From assembly GCA_003021655.1 (NCBI GenBank), contig PXRP01000049.1:1-55858 (forward strand): DNA of 55,858 nucleotides, written 5' to 3'. The notes below the pieces were generated by a model that made no database searches, had not been told where the DNA came from, and saw only the letters and a program-made list of their open reading frames with translations. Origin of the DNA: Halobacteriales archaeon QS_4_69_31 (GTDB lineage: Archaea > Halobacteriota > Halobacteria > Halobacteriales > Haloarculaceae). A program made the translations under genes and the position numbers. This document shows, piece by piece, positions 33,981 to 42,874 of this stretch; the first letter of the stretch is position 1; each line of letters starts with the position of its first letter.

Positions 33981-34828
33981 TGGACGTCGCTCGCCCGGAG
34001 TTCGTCCCCGACCCCGCGCTCTCCCGGGAGGCGATGGCGGACTGCCAGCGCGACATCGCCGACGCCGCGACGTTCGCCGACGACCTGGCCGTCGACCCCG
34101 CTACGGTGGGCGTCAGCGGCGACGCCCGCCAGGCGACGTTCGACGCCCTCGACCGGACCAGCGCCGGCGACGACGGCGACAGTGACGACGGCGACTGGGA
34201 CGGGCGAGAGACGGGAGCGCCGCTGGTCGCCGGCGTCGACCAGGCGTTCGTCGGCGACAGCGCCGTCAGCGTCGTAATCGTCCTGCGCGACGGCGAGGTC
34301 GTCGAGCGGGCCCACGCGGTCGAGCGGACGGAGATCCCCTACGTCCCCGGCCTGCTGAGTTTCCGGGAGGGCGGCGCGATACTGTCGGCCTTCGGGGAAC
34401 TGTCGAGCGTCCCGGACCTGGCGATAGTCGACGGCAGCGGCCGGATCCACTTCCGGGAGGCGGGGCTGGCGACCCACGTCGGGGTGGCACTGGACCTGCC
34501 GACCGTCGGCGTCGCCAAGCGCCTGCTCTGTGGCACCCCGCGGGAGTCACTCGACGGAAAACTGCCCGCGGGGGCCCGCGTCGCCATCGAGGCCGACGCG
34601 GACGTGACCGCCCCCGACGGGACGGTCATCGGCTACGCCGTCCAGACCCGGCAGTTCGAGGGGGACGACCGGTACGTCAACCCGGTGTACGTCAGTCCCG
34701 GCCACCGCGTCGGGGCCGACACCGCGGCCGACCTCGCCGAGCGGACCGCCGCGGGGTACAAACTCCCGGAACCGACGCGGCTGGCCGACGCTTACGCCGA
34801 CGAGGTGAAAGCCGACGTGAGCGAGTGA
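33980..34828 (+). CDS. nfi: Endonuclease V
   Basis: 282 residues. Cuts near deoxyinosine in DNA. Family features: VAGVDQAFVGDSAVSVVIV with the first catalytic Asp, VPGLLSFREGGAIL, DLAIVDGSGRIHFREAGLA, THVGVALDLPTVGVAK. An acidic insertion (DDGDSDDGDWDGRE) precedes the first motif. The ATG overlaps the rhomboid stop (tgatg), indicating translational coupling. Confidence 0.9.
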   Translation: MDVARPEFVPDPALSREAMADCQRDIADAATFADDLAVDPATVGVSGDARQATFDALDRTSAGDDGDSDDGDWDGRETGAPLVAGVDQAFVGDSAVSVVIVLRDGEVVERAHAVERTEIPYVPGLLSFREGGAILSAFGELSSVPDLAIVDGSGRIHFREAGLATHVGVALDLPTVGVAKRLLCGTPRESLDGKLPAGARVAIEADADVTAPDGTVIGYAVQTRQFEGDDRYVNPVYVSPGHRVGADTAADLAERTAAGYKLPEPTRLADAYADEVKADVSE

Positions 34829-34877
34829 CCGCCCGGAGCCAGAACATTCAAATCCGGACTGGGCCAACACGGGAGCA

Positions 34878-35927
34878 ATGAGTCCGCCCGGCGACGGCGA
34901 CGACGACCCGACCGAGGACGGATCGCCCAACCCGGCACGCGACGGGACCGCTCCCGACGACGGCGGTCCCGACCCCGACGAAGTCAACTCCGACCCCGAC
35001 GAAGTCAACTCCGACCCCGACCACGCCAACTCCGACCCCGACAACGCGTCACGGAACTCCGCGGCCGGGACGCGGGAGCCGGGCCCGCCCGGTCCGACGC
35101 CGGTCACCGACGCCGCGGGGAGCGCCAGTGGCCACGCAGACGAACCAGCGGACGGGGTCCCCGGAGAGCCCACCGGAAATCCCGGCGAGACCGGTGAGCG
35201 CGGGGACGCCGAAGGAGTCGAGCGCGAGGGCGAGAAGATGGACTGGGGGACGTTCGTCTACGACATCGCAAGCAGTGCGGCGGCGGTCCTGCTCGTCGGG
35301 GTCTTGCTGTTCGCGGTCAGCGGGGTGTGGCCGCCGATGGTCGCCGTCGAGAGCCCGAGCATGACCCCCCACATGAAGACCGGCGACCTCGTGTTCGTGA
35401 TGGAGGAAAAGCGGTTCCCGGGCGAGGGGGCACACGGGGACACGGGGGTCGTCACCGCCCGGACGGGCGAGCGGACCGACGCCGACTACCGGAAGTTCCA
35501 GCGCCAGGGCGACGTGATCGTCTACAACCCCGACGGGAACACGGACCAGACCCCGATCATCCACCGGGCGATGTTCTGGGTCAACGAGAGCGAGAACTGG
35601 TACGGGAAAGCCGACCGCCAGGCGGTCGGCGCGGCAAGCGACTGTGCTGACCTGTCGAACTGTCCGGCCCCCCACGCCGGGTTCATCACGAAAGGCGACG
35701 CCAACGGGGTCTACGACCAGGCGCAGGGCCTGACCGGGCCGGTCAAGCCGGCGTGGGTCGTCGGCACGGCCGAGGTGCGGATCCCGAAACTCGGCTGTAT
35801 CCGACTGCGGTCCGAACGGTGTGTCGGCGTCCTCGGTATCGGAGGGTTGGTCGGAGTCAGTTCCGGAGTGGGGGTCAGTTCCGGGGTCGGAGCGCGGACC
35901 GGTAACGTCACGCGCGCTCCTGCGTGA
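34878..35927 (+). CDS. Signal peptidase I (archaeal/ER type) with acidic repeat N-terminus
   Basis: 349 residues. Membrane-bound serine protease that removes Sec signal peptides. After a membrane helix (SSAAAVLLVGVLLFAVSGV) come the catalytic Ser in VESPSMTPHM, the ER-type His in IIHRAMFW, and the conserved Asp in TKGDANGVYD. The first 120 residues are a disordered acidic extension with an 8-residue repeat (DEVNSDP, four times in variant form). The C-terminus ends in a short Gly/Val/Ser repeat rather than a clear second helix, which may be an altered end. Convergent with orc1. Confidence 0.87.
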   Translation: MSPPGDGDDDPTEDGSPNPARDGTAPDDGGPDPDEVNSDPDEVNSDPDHANSDPDNASRNSAAGTREPGPPGPTPVTDAAGSASGHADEPADGVPGEPTGNPGETGERGDAEGVEREGEKMDWGTFVYDIASSAAAVLLVGVLLFAVSGVWPPMVAVESPSMTPHMKTGDLVFVMEEKRFPGEGAHGDTGVVTARTGERTDADYRKFQRQGDVIVYNPDGNTDQTPIIHRAMFWVNESENWYGKADRQAVGAASDCADLSNCPAPHAGFITKGDANGVYDQAQGLTGPVKPAWVVGTAEVRIPKLGCIRLRSERCVGVLGIGGLVGVSSGVGVSSGVGARTGNVTRAPA

Positions 35928-35929
35928 AG

Positions 35930-35986
35930 TCAGGCGATTTCGAAACGCGTCTGGAGGGGCTCAGGAGTTGTCGAAACGCGTCTGGA
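35930..35986. repeat. Duplicated 26-bp 3' end of orc1
   Basis: The orc1 terminus (35961-35986, starting with tca, complement of the stop) recurs at 35930-35955 with 22 of 26 bases identical, sharing cgaaacgcgtctgga exactly; the period is 31 bp. Confidence 0.65.
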
Positions 35987-37634
35987 CGAACGGCTGTGTG
36001 TCCTCGATGTCCGAGAGCCGCGAGTCGGACATCAGGACGGCCTCGGTCTCGTCGAGCGGGACCGAGAGGGAGATCTCCTTGGTGCGCCCGTACCGGCCTT
36101 TGCTGACGACGATGGCGTTGACGATGCCGAGCATGTCGAGTTCGGAGATGAGGTCGGTCACCCGGCGCTGGGTGAGCACGTCGACGTCGATCTCCTCACA
36201 GAGGCGCTGGTAGACGTTGTAGACCTCGCCGGTGTTGATGTTCTTGACGCCGTTTTTCTCGAGGGTGATGATCGCAAAGAGGACAAGTTTCGACTGGGTG
36301 GGGAGCGTGCGGACGACCTCGACGACGCGGTCGAGTTCGATCTTCTCCTGGGCCTTGCGGACGTGGTCCTCGTTGACGCAGTCGGTCTGGTCGCGCTCGG
36401 CGAGTTCGCCCGCGGTCCGCAACAGGTCCAGCGCCCGGCGGGCGTCGCCGTGTTCCTGGGCGGCGAAGGCCGCACACAGCGGGATGACATCGTCGGTCAG
36501 GGCCCCGTCTTTGAACGCCACCTCGGCGCGGTGGGTGAGGATGTCACGGAGCTGGTTGGCGTCGTAGGGCGGGAAGACTATCTCCTCCTCGCCGAGGCTC
36601 GACTTGACGCGGGGGTCCAGGAAGTCCGTGAACTTCAGGTCGTTGCTGATCCCCATGATCGAGACGCGCGAGGATTCGAGTTCGGAGTTCATCCGCGAGA
36701 GGTTGTAGAGGGTGTCGTCGCCGCTTTTCTCGACGAGCTTGTCGATCTCGTCGAGCATGATGACGACGACCCGTTCGTGGTAGTCGACGGCGTCGAAGAA
36801 GGTGCTGTAGACGCGGTCGGTCGGCCACCCGGTCATGGGGACCTGCTCGAAGTCCTCGCGGTCGGCGTGGAGCTGCTCGATCCGCTCGGTGACCGCCTCG
36901 ACGGAGCCGTACTCCGACTCCGCGAGGGCGGCCGGGTCCTCGCGTGCCCGCTCGCGCAGGTCGGCCAGTTCGTCGACCTCCACGTCGATGACGGCCTCGT
37001 TCTTCTCGACGAACTTGTTGGCAAGCTGGGCGAGCACGCGGTACTGGGTGTCGGTCACCTCGCAGTTGATGTACTCGACCTCGCAGGGCACCTCGTACTT
37101 CTCGGAGGTCGACTCGAGCTCCTCGCTGACGAACTTGGCGCTGGCGGTCTTGCCCGTCCCCGTCTTCCCGTAGATGAGGATGTTCGAGGGCGTGTCCCCG
37201 CGGAGCGCGGTCACGAGGATCGTCGCCATGTTGTTGATCTGTTCCTCGCGGTGGGGGAGCTTGCGCGGGGTGTAGGAGGGCCGGAGTACCTCCTTGTTCT
37301 CGAAGATCGGCTCGCCCTCGAGGAGGTCGTCGAACAGCCCCCGGGAGGCCTCGTCGGAGCCCTCGTCCTCGCCGTCGATGTCGTCGAGGGCGACGTCGTC
37401 GAGCAGCGAGGAGTCGGCGTCGAGGTCTACACTACCCGGGTCGAACGTCGACCCGTCCGGAAGGTCCTCCGGGGACACCGACGGGCCGGCGTCCCCGGAC
37501 GGGTCGACACCGGTCGGACCGCTGTCCCCGGGAGCGGCCGTCTCCTCCCTGGAGTCCCCGTCCCCGGAGTCCCCGTCGAGGAACCGGCTGGCATCGAGTG
37601 TCGCGTCCTGGTCCGTTTCGTCTCTGTCCGTCAT
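35961..37634 (-). CDS. orc1: Orc1/Cdc6 replication initiator
   Basis: 557 residues. AAA+ origin-recognition protein. An unusually long acidic N-terminal extension (about residues 1-105) precedes the ATPase core: Walker A YGKTGTGKTAS (156-163), Walker B VVVIMLDEIDKL, sensor-1 VSIMGISNDLKF, sensor-2 GDARRALDLLR. The C-terminal winged helix (EIDVDVLTQRRVTDLISELD) binds ORB DNA. It lies immediately beside the origin, as orc1 does at oriC1 of other haloarchaea. ATG at 37634; an ORB-like box lies 14 bp upstream and an AT-rich TATA candidate near 37785, consistent with autoregulation. Confidence 0.96.
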   Translation of the reverse strand: MTDRDETDQDATLDASRFLDGDSGDGDSREETAAPGDSGPTGVDPSGDAGPSVSPEDLPDGSTFDPGSVDLDADSSLLDDVALDDIDGEDEGSDEASRGLFDDLLEGEPIFENKEVLRPSYTPRKLPHREEQINNMATILVTALRGDTPSNILIYGKTGTGKTASAKFVSEELESTSEKYEVPCEVEYINCEVTDTQYRVLAQLANKFVEKNEAVIDVEVDELADLRERAREDPAALAESEYGSVEAVTERIEQLHADREDFEQVPMTGWPTDRVYSTFFDAVDYHERVVVIMLDEIDKLVEKSGDDTLYNLSRMNSELESSRVSIMGISNDLKFTDFLDPRVKSSLGEEEIVFPPYDANQLRDILTHRAEVAFKDGALTDDVIPLCAAFAAQEHGDARRALDLLRTAGELAERDQTDCVNEDHVRKAQEKIELDRVVEVVRTLPTQSKLVLFAIITLEKNGVKNINTGEVYNVYQRLCEEIDVDVLTQRRVTDLISELDMLGIVNAIVVSKGRYGRTKEISLSVPLDETEAVLMSDSRLSDIEDTQPFVQTRFDNS

Positions 37635-37647
37635 GCTTCTGTTCGTA

Positions 37648-37667
37648 CCCCTTCGTTTCGAGTGGAG
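37648..37667 (+). promoter_or_regulatory. ORB-like box upstream of orc1
   Basis: CCCCTTCGTTTCGAGTGGAG has the C/G-string followed by TTTCnnnTGGAG, as in the other boxes of this window. It lies 14 bp upstream of the orc1 ATG. Confidence 0.6.
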
Positions 37668-37994
37668 TTCGAGCCGCGCGGCCACCGAACGCGACTGACG
37701 TGCCTGAGTACGCCCCGTTCCTCCGATTTTGGCGAATTAGGCCCGTCCAGTTGAACCACATGATCCCGTGGTTGAGATCCTATTAAATATTTCGGTCGTT
37801 ACGCGGGTCCGGCCGGAGCGAGCGGTCGCGAACCCGCCCGCCGGAGAACCGGATCCGGCCACGAGAGGCGGGAGGTAACCGACGGACCCCGTCCAAATTC
37901 CGGGGAACAGACAGGCGACGAGGGATATTCCGACTGGATCCGAACCGAAATCGGCGTCGACGTCGGTCACGAGGGTCTCTCGTGAACCCCCACA

Positions 37995-38014
37995 CCCCTT
38001 TGTTTCAACTGGAA
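37995..38014 (+). promoter_or_regulatory. Origin recognition box, left
   Basis: CCCCTTTGTTTCAACTGGAA. Together with the inverted box at 38294-38313 it flanks the AT-rich unwinding region. C-string outward. Confidence 0.8.
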
Positions 38015-38293
38015 CCCCAGAACGAGCGGGTGGGGTCCCCCCGGGGGGTTCGTTGAGTGATTCTAGAAGGAAAGATTTAATACAATTACAGTTAAACCAA
38101 AGCCGCACTAGAACGAAAATATCTTTTCACGGTCATTCGTTTCTAGTTCTATAGGTATAACGCGTCTGGAAAGCGTAGAGATGTCTATGAGTAATCTCAA
38201 AACAGTCTACGATTCTTCCTAGACATTTCCTGCAGTGGTTCGCTCCTCCTCGCGTCCCGCCGACTGGGCTCGGCCCCCCGGCGTCTCGGCGGA

Positions 38294-38313
38294 CTCCAGT
38301 TGAAACGGAGGGG
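38294..38313 (-). promoter_or_regulatory. Origin recognition box, right
   Basis: Read on the minus strand it is CCCCTCCGTTTCAACTGGAG, matching the left box at the core TTTCAACTGGA and the outward C-string. Confidence 0.8.
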
Positions 38314-38614
38314 TGGGGGTGTTGCCGCCCCGGTCTTGGGCGTTGTCGTCCCGGTCTCGGGCGTCGTCGTCTCCCTCTCGTCGGTGAGGGGCTTCGTGCC
38401 GGTGGTCCGCCCGAACTTGTCGAGGGGCGTCCACGCATTATGTAACAGAAGTATTATAATATCACGAGGATATCGACCGAAACCGTCCGTATTTCGGCCA
38501 CTGACGGGCGTTTCCGCGACTGAATTATACGATATTTTATCTATGTCTGACGTAGACTTAAGTGAGTCGGCACGGCTTATCCGTCCAGACGCGCCACACG
38601 GCGCGGAGGATAGG

Positions 38615-39256
38615 ATGGGACTGCTCACAGACCTCAAAGACAGCATTTCGCGGGCAGCATCGACGCTGTTCTCCGGAGAGGACCCGAAGCGGATCGGGAT
38701 CTACGGGCCGCCGAACGCGGGCAAGACGACGCTGGCAAACCGGATCGCGCGTGACTGGACGGGCGACGCGGTCGGTCCGGAGAGCCACATTCCCCACGAG
38801 ACCCGCCGGGCACGCCGCAAGGAGAACGTCGAGATCGAACGCGACGGGAAGAAAGTGACCATCGACATCGTGGACACGCCGGGTGTCACGACGAAGGTCG
38901 ACTACACCGAGTTCCTGGAACACGATATGGAGAAAGACGACGCCGTCCGGCGGTCTCGGGAGGCGACCGAGGGCGTCGCCGAGGCGATGCACTGGCTGCG
39001 CGAGGACGTCGACGGCGTCATCTACGTGCTGGACTCGACGGAGGACCCGTTCACGCAGGTCAACACGATGCTCATCGGCATCATCGAGAGCCAGGACCTC
39101 CCGGTGTTGATCCTCGCGAACAAGATCGACCTGGAGGAGTCGAGCGTCCAGCGCATCCGTAACGCGTTCCCCCAGCACGAGACGACGCCGCTGTCGGCGC
39201 TCGAAGGTGATAACATGGACGAACTCTACGACAAGATCGCGGAGTACTTCGGGTGA
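38615..39256 (+). CDS. oapA: Origin-associated Era-like GTPase OapA
   Basis: 213 residues. GTP-binding protein of the conserved origin-linked set. G1 is YGPPNAGKTT (31-38), G3 DTPGVTTK and G4 LANKIDLEE. The ATG at 38615 is preferred over 38543 because homology starts at MGLLTDLKDS and a ggagg sequence stands 5 nt upstream; a TATA-like gatattttat at 38531-38540 would give a leader of some 50 nt. The role in replication is inferred from conserved linkage with orc1 in haloarchaea. Confidence 0.9.
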   Translation: MGLLTDLKDSISRAASTLFSGEDPKRIGIYGPPNAGKTTLANRIARDWTGDAVGPESHIPHETRRARRKENVEIERDGKKVTIDIVDTPGVTTKVDYTEFLEHDMEKDDAVRRSREATEGVAEAMHWLREDVDGVIYVLDSTEDPFTQVNTMLIGIIESQDLPVLILANKIDLEESSVQRIRNAFPQHETTPLSALEGDNMDELYDKIAEYFG

Positions 39257-39261
39257 TCACG

Positions 39262-39651
39262 ATGGCCGAGGCCAAACACCCCGAAGACGAAGACGGCGTG
39301 CAGATAGACCTCATCAGCGCCGAGCGGATGAGCGACAAGACCACGATGGAGAAGATCCGGCTCATTCTCGACGGTGTCCGCGAGGGGAAGATCGTCATCC
39401 TCGAGGCGGGGCTCACCCCCGACGAGGAGTCGCGGCTCATCGAGGTGACGATGACCGAGATAAGCCCCGACGAGTTCAACGGCATCGAGATAGAGACCTA
39501 CCCCAAGTCACAGGCCGACGATTCGAGCCTGCTCGGGCGGTTGATGGGCAGAGAGGAGACGAAGAAACTCACCGTCATCGGCCCGGCCAACCAGATCGAG
39601 ACCCTCCACAAGGACGAAACCCTCATCAGCGCGCTCGTCTCGCGCAAGTAG
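39262..39651 (+). CDS. oapB: OapB/ArvB family protein (DUF2073)
   Basis: 129 residues from the ATG at 39262; an in-frame GTG at 39253 overlaps the oapA stop. Conserved DUF2073 stretch: MSDKTTMEKIRLILDGVREGKIVILEAGL, then GIEIETYPK and GPANQIETLHKDETLISALV. No catalytic motif seen. Second gene of the oapABC operon; biochemical role unknown to me. Confidence 0.9.
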   Translation: MAEAKHPEDEDGVQIDLISAERMSDKTTMEKIRLILDGVREGKIVILEAGLTPDEESRLIEVTMTEISPDEFNGIEIETYPKSQADDSSLLGRLMGREETKKLTVIGPANQIETLHKDETLISALVSRK

Positions 39652-39652
39652 C

Positions 39653-40522
39653 ATGCCACACCAGTGTACGAACTGCGGGCGGACGTTCGCCGACGGCTCC
39701 AAGGAGATGCTGTCGGGCTGTCCGGACTGTTCGGGCACGAAGTTCCAGTTCCGCCCCGACGGGTTCGATTCCAGCGAGGCGGGGCCGGACGACGAGCCCG
39801 CGACCGGCGACGCGGCCCCGGTTGACGGGTCGGTCACCCCGGAGTCGTCAGAGCCCGCCGACCGGGGCGACGCGGTGAGCCGGACCGTCGGCTCGGCGGC
39901 CGCCACCGTCCGCGACCTCGTCGGCGGCTCGGCCGCCCCCGACGCGACCGACGCCAGACCCCCCTCGGGAACCGCCGCGGGCGCGAGCGGGTCCGGCGCG
40001 GACGCCCGCGGGGACGACACTGGAGAAGACGACATCATTATCGCGGAGTCAGAACCCGTCGACGACGAGGACCTCGCCCAGGCCGACGCCCGCAGTCAGA
40101 CCGCCGACCCCGACGAGGTGCCCGGCGACGGGTTCAGCCCGGCGACCGACACCGGGTCGGGAGACTCCGACCCGAGAGACGACCCCGGCGCGACGACTGG
40201 CGAGTCCGGCGCGACGACCGACGACGCAGCCGGGGAGTCGGGCGCGGCCGGCGCAACCGCGGACCCCCCCGCCGTGACCGGCGACGCGGGCGAGCGGTCG
40301 GTCACGGAGGAACCGGACACAGAGCGGGCCGACCGGCCGGACCTGGCAGAGCTCCGCGAGGAACTCAACGAGCAGTTCGAGAGCATCCGCGTCGTCGAAC
40401 CCGGGCAGTACGAACTCAACCTCATGGAACTGTACGACCGCGAGGAGTACATCATCGCCCTCCAAGAGGACGGCCGCTACAGCATCCAGGTCCCCGAGAC
40501 CTGGCGCGAGGCCGACGTCTGA
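39653..40522 (+). CDS. oapC: OapC/ArvC family zinc-ribbon protein
   Basis: 289 residues. The N-terminal zinc ribbon (CTNCGRTFADG, then SGCPDCSG) is followed by a long acidic, disordered middle (about residues 40-220) and a conserved C-terminal module (LREELNEQFESIRVVEPGQYELNLMELY to TWREADV). It starts 1 nt after the oapB stop. Zinc ribbon plus terminal module joined by a variable linker is the family layout. Confidence 0.88.
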   Translation: MPHQCTNCGRTFADGSKEMLSGCPDCSGTKFQFRPDGFDSSEAGPDDEPATGDAAPVDGSVTPESSEPADRGDAVSRTVGSAAATVRDLVGGSAAPDATDARPPSGTAAGASGSGADARGDDTGEDDIIIAESEPVDDEDLAQADARSQTADPDEVPGDGFSPATDTGSGDSDPRDDPGATTGESGATTDDAAGESGAAGATADPPAVTGDAGERSVTEEPDTERADRPDLAELREELNEQFESIRVVEPGQYELNLMELYDREEYIIALQEDGRYSIQVPETWREADV

Positions 40523-40592
40523 GGACAACCCTCCCGGCGTCCGAGGACGACGTTCCCAGTTACCGACGACGGCGTTCCCAGCGTCCGGGGAC
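40515..40592. repeat. Degenerate repeats after oapC
   Basis: The gene end gtctgaggac recurs as gtccgaggac (about 40539) and gtccggggac (about 40583), with gttcccagt/c between, a spacing of roughly 24-45 bp. Again the repeated block includes the stop codon. Confidence 0.45.
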
Positions 40593-40603
40593 GGGCACAA
40601 CCG

Positions 40604-40611
40604 CTATAATT
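40604..40611 (+). promoter_or_regulatory. TATA element of a 48-residue gene
   Basis: ctataatt lies 28-35 bp before the ATG at 40639. Confidence 0.5.
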
Positions 40612-40638
40612 TCTCGCAGCGATCCCCCGGGTGACGCC

Positions 40639-40785
40639 ATGTCCCAGCACACCGAGTCACACGTCACGGAGTGGGCATCGCTGCTCGGGGAACGTGTCGC
40701 CGACGACGCCGGAGTCGTAGTCGAGGACGACTCCACAGTCGAGACGGTGGCCCGTGCTGGATCCGCCACCGAGGACGGGAGTTGA
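40639..40785 (+). CDS. 48-residue acidic protein, unknown
   Basis: MSQHTESHVTEWASLLGERV begins a short acidic chain ending GSATEDGS. A correctly spaced TATA box, the absence of an opposing gene and normal codon use support a real small gene. No cysteines or membrane segment. Convergent with mdh (stops 12 bp apart). Confidence 0.5.
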   Translation: MSQHTESHVTEWASLLGERVADDAGVVVEDDSTVETVARAGSATEDGS

Positions 40786-40797
40786 GACCGCGGGGGG

Positions 40798-41712
40798 TCA
40801 GGCGATCTTCTCGTACTGTTCGCTCAGTTTCTCTGCGGCGGCCCCGAGCTGGTCGCGCTCGTAGTCGGTCAGCTCCCACTCGATCATCTCCTCGGCGCCG
40901 TTCGAGCCGAGTTTGAGAGGGACGCCCAGGCCGACGTCCTCCAGGCCGTACTCGCCGTCGAGGACGACCGACCCGGGGAGGACCTCGCCGGTGTCCCGGA
41001 GGATGGCCTCGACCATGTGGGCGACGCCGGTGGCCGGGCCCCACTCGGTCGCGCCCTTGCGCTCGATGACGTTCATCGCGGACTCCTGGAGGTCGCCGAG
41101 GATCTCCTCTTTCTCGGCGTCGCTGAAGACGGGGTCGCGGCCGTCGACGCGCACCTTCGAGAAGACCGGCACCTGGTCGTCGCCGTGTTCGCCGAGGATG
41201 GTCGCCTCGATGTTGCCGACCTGGGTGTCGAACCGCTCGGAGAGGACGTACCGGAACCGCGCGGAGTCGAGGCGGCCGCCGAAGCCGACGACCCGCTCGC
41301 GGGCGCGCTCGCCCGTCTCGTAGAGGTGGCGGTTCAGCAGGTCGACGGGGTTCGACGTCGTCACCGTGACGAAGTCGTCGTTGTGTTCGGCCAGTTGCGA
41401 GCCGATGTCGTCGATGATGTCGGCGTTGTCCCCCGCCAGGTCCAGCCGCGACTGGCCGGGCGAGCGCGGGATGCCCGCCGTGACGACGACGACGTCCGAA
41501 CCGGCGGTGTCCGCGTACTCCCCCTGTCGGACGGTCGTGTTCGCGTCGTAGGCGACGCCGTGGTTCGTGTCGGCGGCCTGCCCGACGGTGACGTCCTCCT
41601 GCTCGGGGATGTCGACGTAGACGAGTTCGTCGACGACGTCCCGGAGCGCCAGGTTGTACCCCGCTGCCGCGCCGACGGTGCCCGCCGCACCGACGATGCT
41701 GACCTTTGTCAT
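40798..41712 (-). CDS. mdh: Malate dehydrogenase (LDH-like type)
   Basis: 304 residues, the exact length I recall for the characterised halophilic MalDH of Haloarcula. NAD-binding GAAGTVGAA (8-16), substrate loop with Arg in [20 protein letters not shown], and catalytic His in [12 protein letters not shown]. Oxidises malate to oxaloacetate in the TCA cycle. Strongly acidic surface. ATG at 41712. Confidence 0.95.
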   Translation of the reverse strand: MTKVSIVGAAGTVGAAAGYNLALRDVVDELVYVDIPEQEDVTVGQAADTNHGVAYDANTTVRQGEYADTAGSDVVVVTAGIPRSPGQSRLDLAGDNADIIDDIGSQLAEHNDDFVTVTTSNPVDLLNRHLYETGERARERVVGFGGRLDSARFRYVLSERFDTQVGNIEATILGEHGDDQVPVFSKVRVDGRDPVFSDAEKEEILGDLQESAMNVIERKGATEWGPATGVAHMVEAILRDTGEVLPGSVVLDGEYGLEDVGLGVPLKLGSNGAEEMIEWELTDYERDQLGAAAEKLSEQYEKIA

Positions 41713-41886
41713 ACCACCTTGATTTCGCCCGCGTCCCCCGTTAAGCGTGTCGAAACCCGCCGGTCTACCGCGTCGTCCGTGACACCCGAATTCGACAGCC
41801 GTCGACATCCGAACACCGGCCGAGCGGGCCGATTCGGGGCCGGCGAACCCGCAAGCCATTTTCCGCGGGACCGTCTCTACCCGGAT

Positions 41887-42657
41887 ATGAGCGACTTCGA
41901 CAAGGAAGCCGAGCGCGAGCGGCTCCGCGAGAAGTACGAACGCGACCAGGAGAAGCGCGAGGCGACCGAACAGATGAGCGAACTCCTGTTGAAGGGCGCG
42001 ACGATGACCAACGCCCACTGCGAGGACTGTGGCGACCCCATCTTCCGGTACGACGGCCAGGAGTTCTGTCCCACCTGCCAGGAGGTCGTCTCCGAGGCCG
42101 ACGAGACCAGCCCGGAGGCAGACAGCGAGACGGCCGGGGACGCCGGCACGCCTGCGGACACCCGGGTCGCCGACGAATCCGGCACGCCCGGGGACACCGG
42201 GGCCGCCGAGGGCCACGGCGAGGGAGCCACCGGCACGGCAGACGGAGCGACCGCCGGCGACGAGGGCGGTGCCGACGCCACGCCGTCGGCCGGTGGGGGA
42301 CCAGCGAGCGGTTCGACCCCGTTCGGCTCCGCCCGACAGCCGTCGGGGTCTCTCGACCAGCGGTCGACCGGTCACCGCTCCGCCGGCCAGGGGCCCGGAC
42401 CCGCCTCCCCGGCGTCCGGGGCGCCGGAGTCCGCCTCCCCAGTGTCCGGAGCGCCGGAGTCCGCCCCCCCAGTGTCCGGGGGTCCCGAGTCCCAGGCGTC
42501 GGGTTCCGGGGACCCGCTGGGGCAGGCGCGAGCCTCCCTGACCCGGACGCTGCTGGCCCAGGCCCGCCGGGCCGAGGGCTGTGAGGACCCCCGCCGGGCC
42601 GAGGCCCACCTCGCCGCCGCCCGCGAGGCCGCCCAGGCCCTCGCGGCGCTGTCGTAG
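41887..42657 (+). CDS. Sjogren/scleroderma autoantigen 1 (p27) family zinc protein
   Basis: 256 residues. The N-terminal helix-rich part ([29 protein letters not shown]) leads to a zinc ribbon ([20 protein letters not shown]) at about residues 45-65, the signature of the p27 family. A long low-complexity acidic/Ser-Pro-Ala linker follows, with a repeated SxxSGAPESA unit, and a C-terminal helix ([30 protein letters not shown]). Function unknown in archaea. Confidence 0.85.
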   Translation: MSDFDKEAERERLREKYERDQEKREATEQMSELLLKGATMTNAHCEDCGDPIFRYDGQEFCPTCQEVVSEADETSPEADSETAGDAGTPADTRVADESGTPGDTGAAEGHGEGATGTADGATAGDEGGADATPSAGGGPASGSTPFGSARQPSGSLDQRSTGHRSAGQGPGPASPASGAPESASPVSGAPESAPPVSGGPESQASGSGDPLGQARASLTRTLLAQARRAEGCEDPRRAEAHLAAAREAAQALAALS

Positions 42658-42874
42658 TCGGCTTTTCGGGCCCGTGCCAGCGGTGACCGCCGAACGGGGA
42701 CCCACAGAAGTATCGGATGACAGCTCGGCGCGACGACCGCTCGGAAGCCCCTGGCCGGTCGACCGTCCGGGCTCTCACGGTTCTCTGCGGTCGCCGTTCG
42801 AGCGGACGTGACCCTCGCTGCGCCCGGGGCCGTATCCGAGCGTTCTTAGGCGAGGGCGACCGAGCGAGTGGTGC

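Larger units (their letters stand above)
37635..38614. other. Replication origin (oriC1-type)
   Basis: About 980 bp without genes between divergent orc1 and oapA. Two near-identical ORB elements in inverted orientation (37995-38014 forward, 38294-38313 reverse, C/G-strings pointing outward) flank an AT-rich stretch of about 170 bp (38050-38220), a likely unwinding element. Other elements are the orc1-proximal box at 37648 and a partial box at 37745-37759. A CCCCCCGGGGGG palindrome is at 38037-38048. This matches the known haloarchaeal oriC1 plan. Confidence 0.9.

Noticed and set aside
37745-37759. Full additional origin box at gtccagttgaaccac
   Set aside because: Only the CCAGTTGAA core matches; GAAACGGAGGGG part is missing, so treated as partial only.
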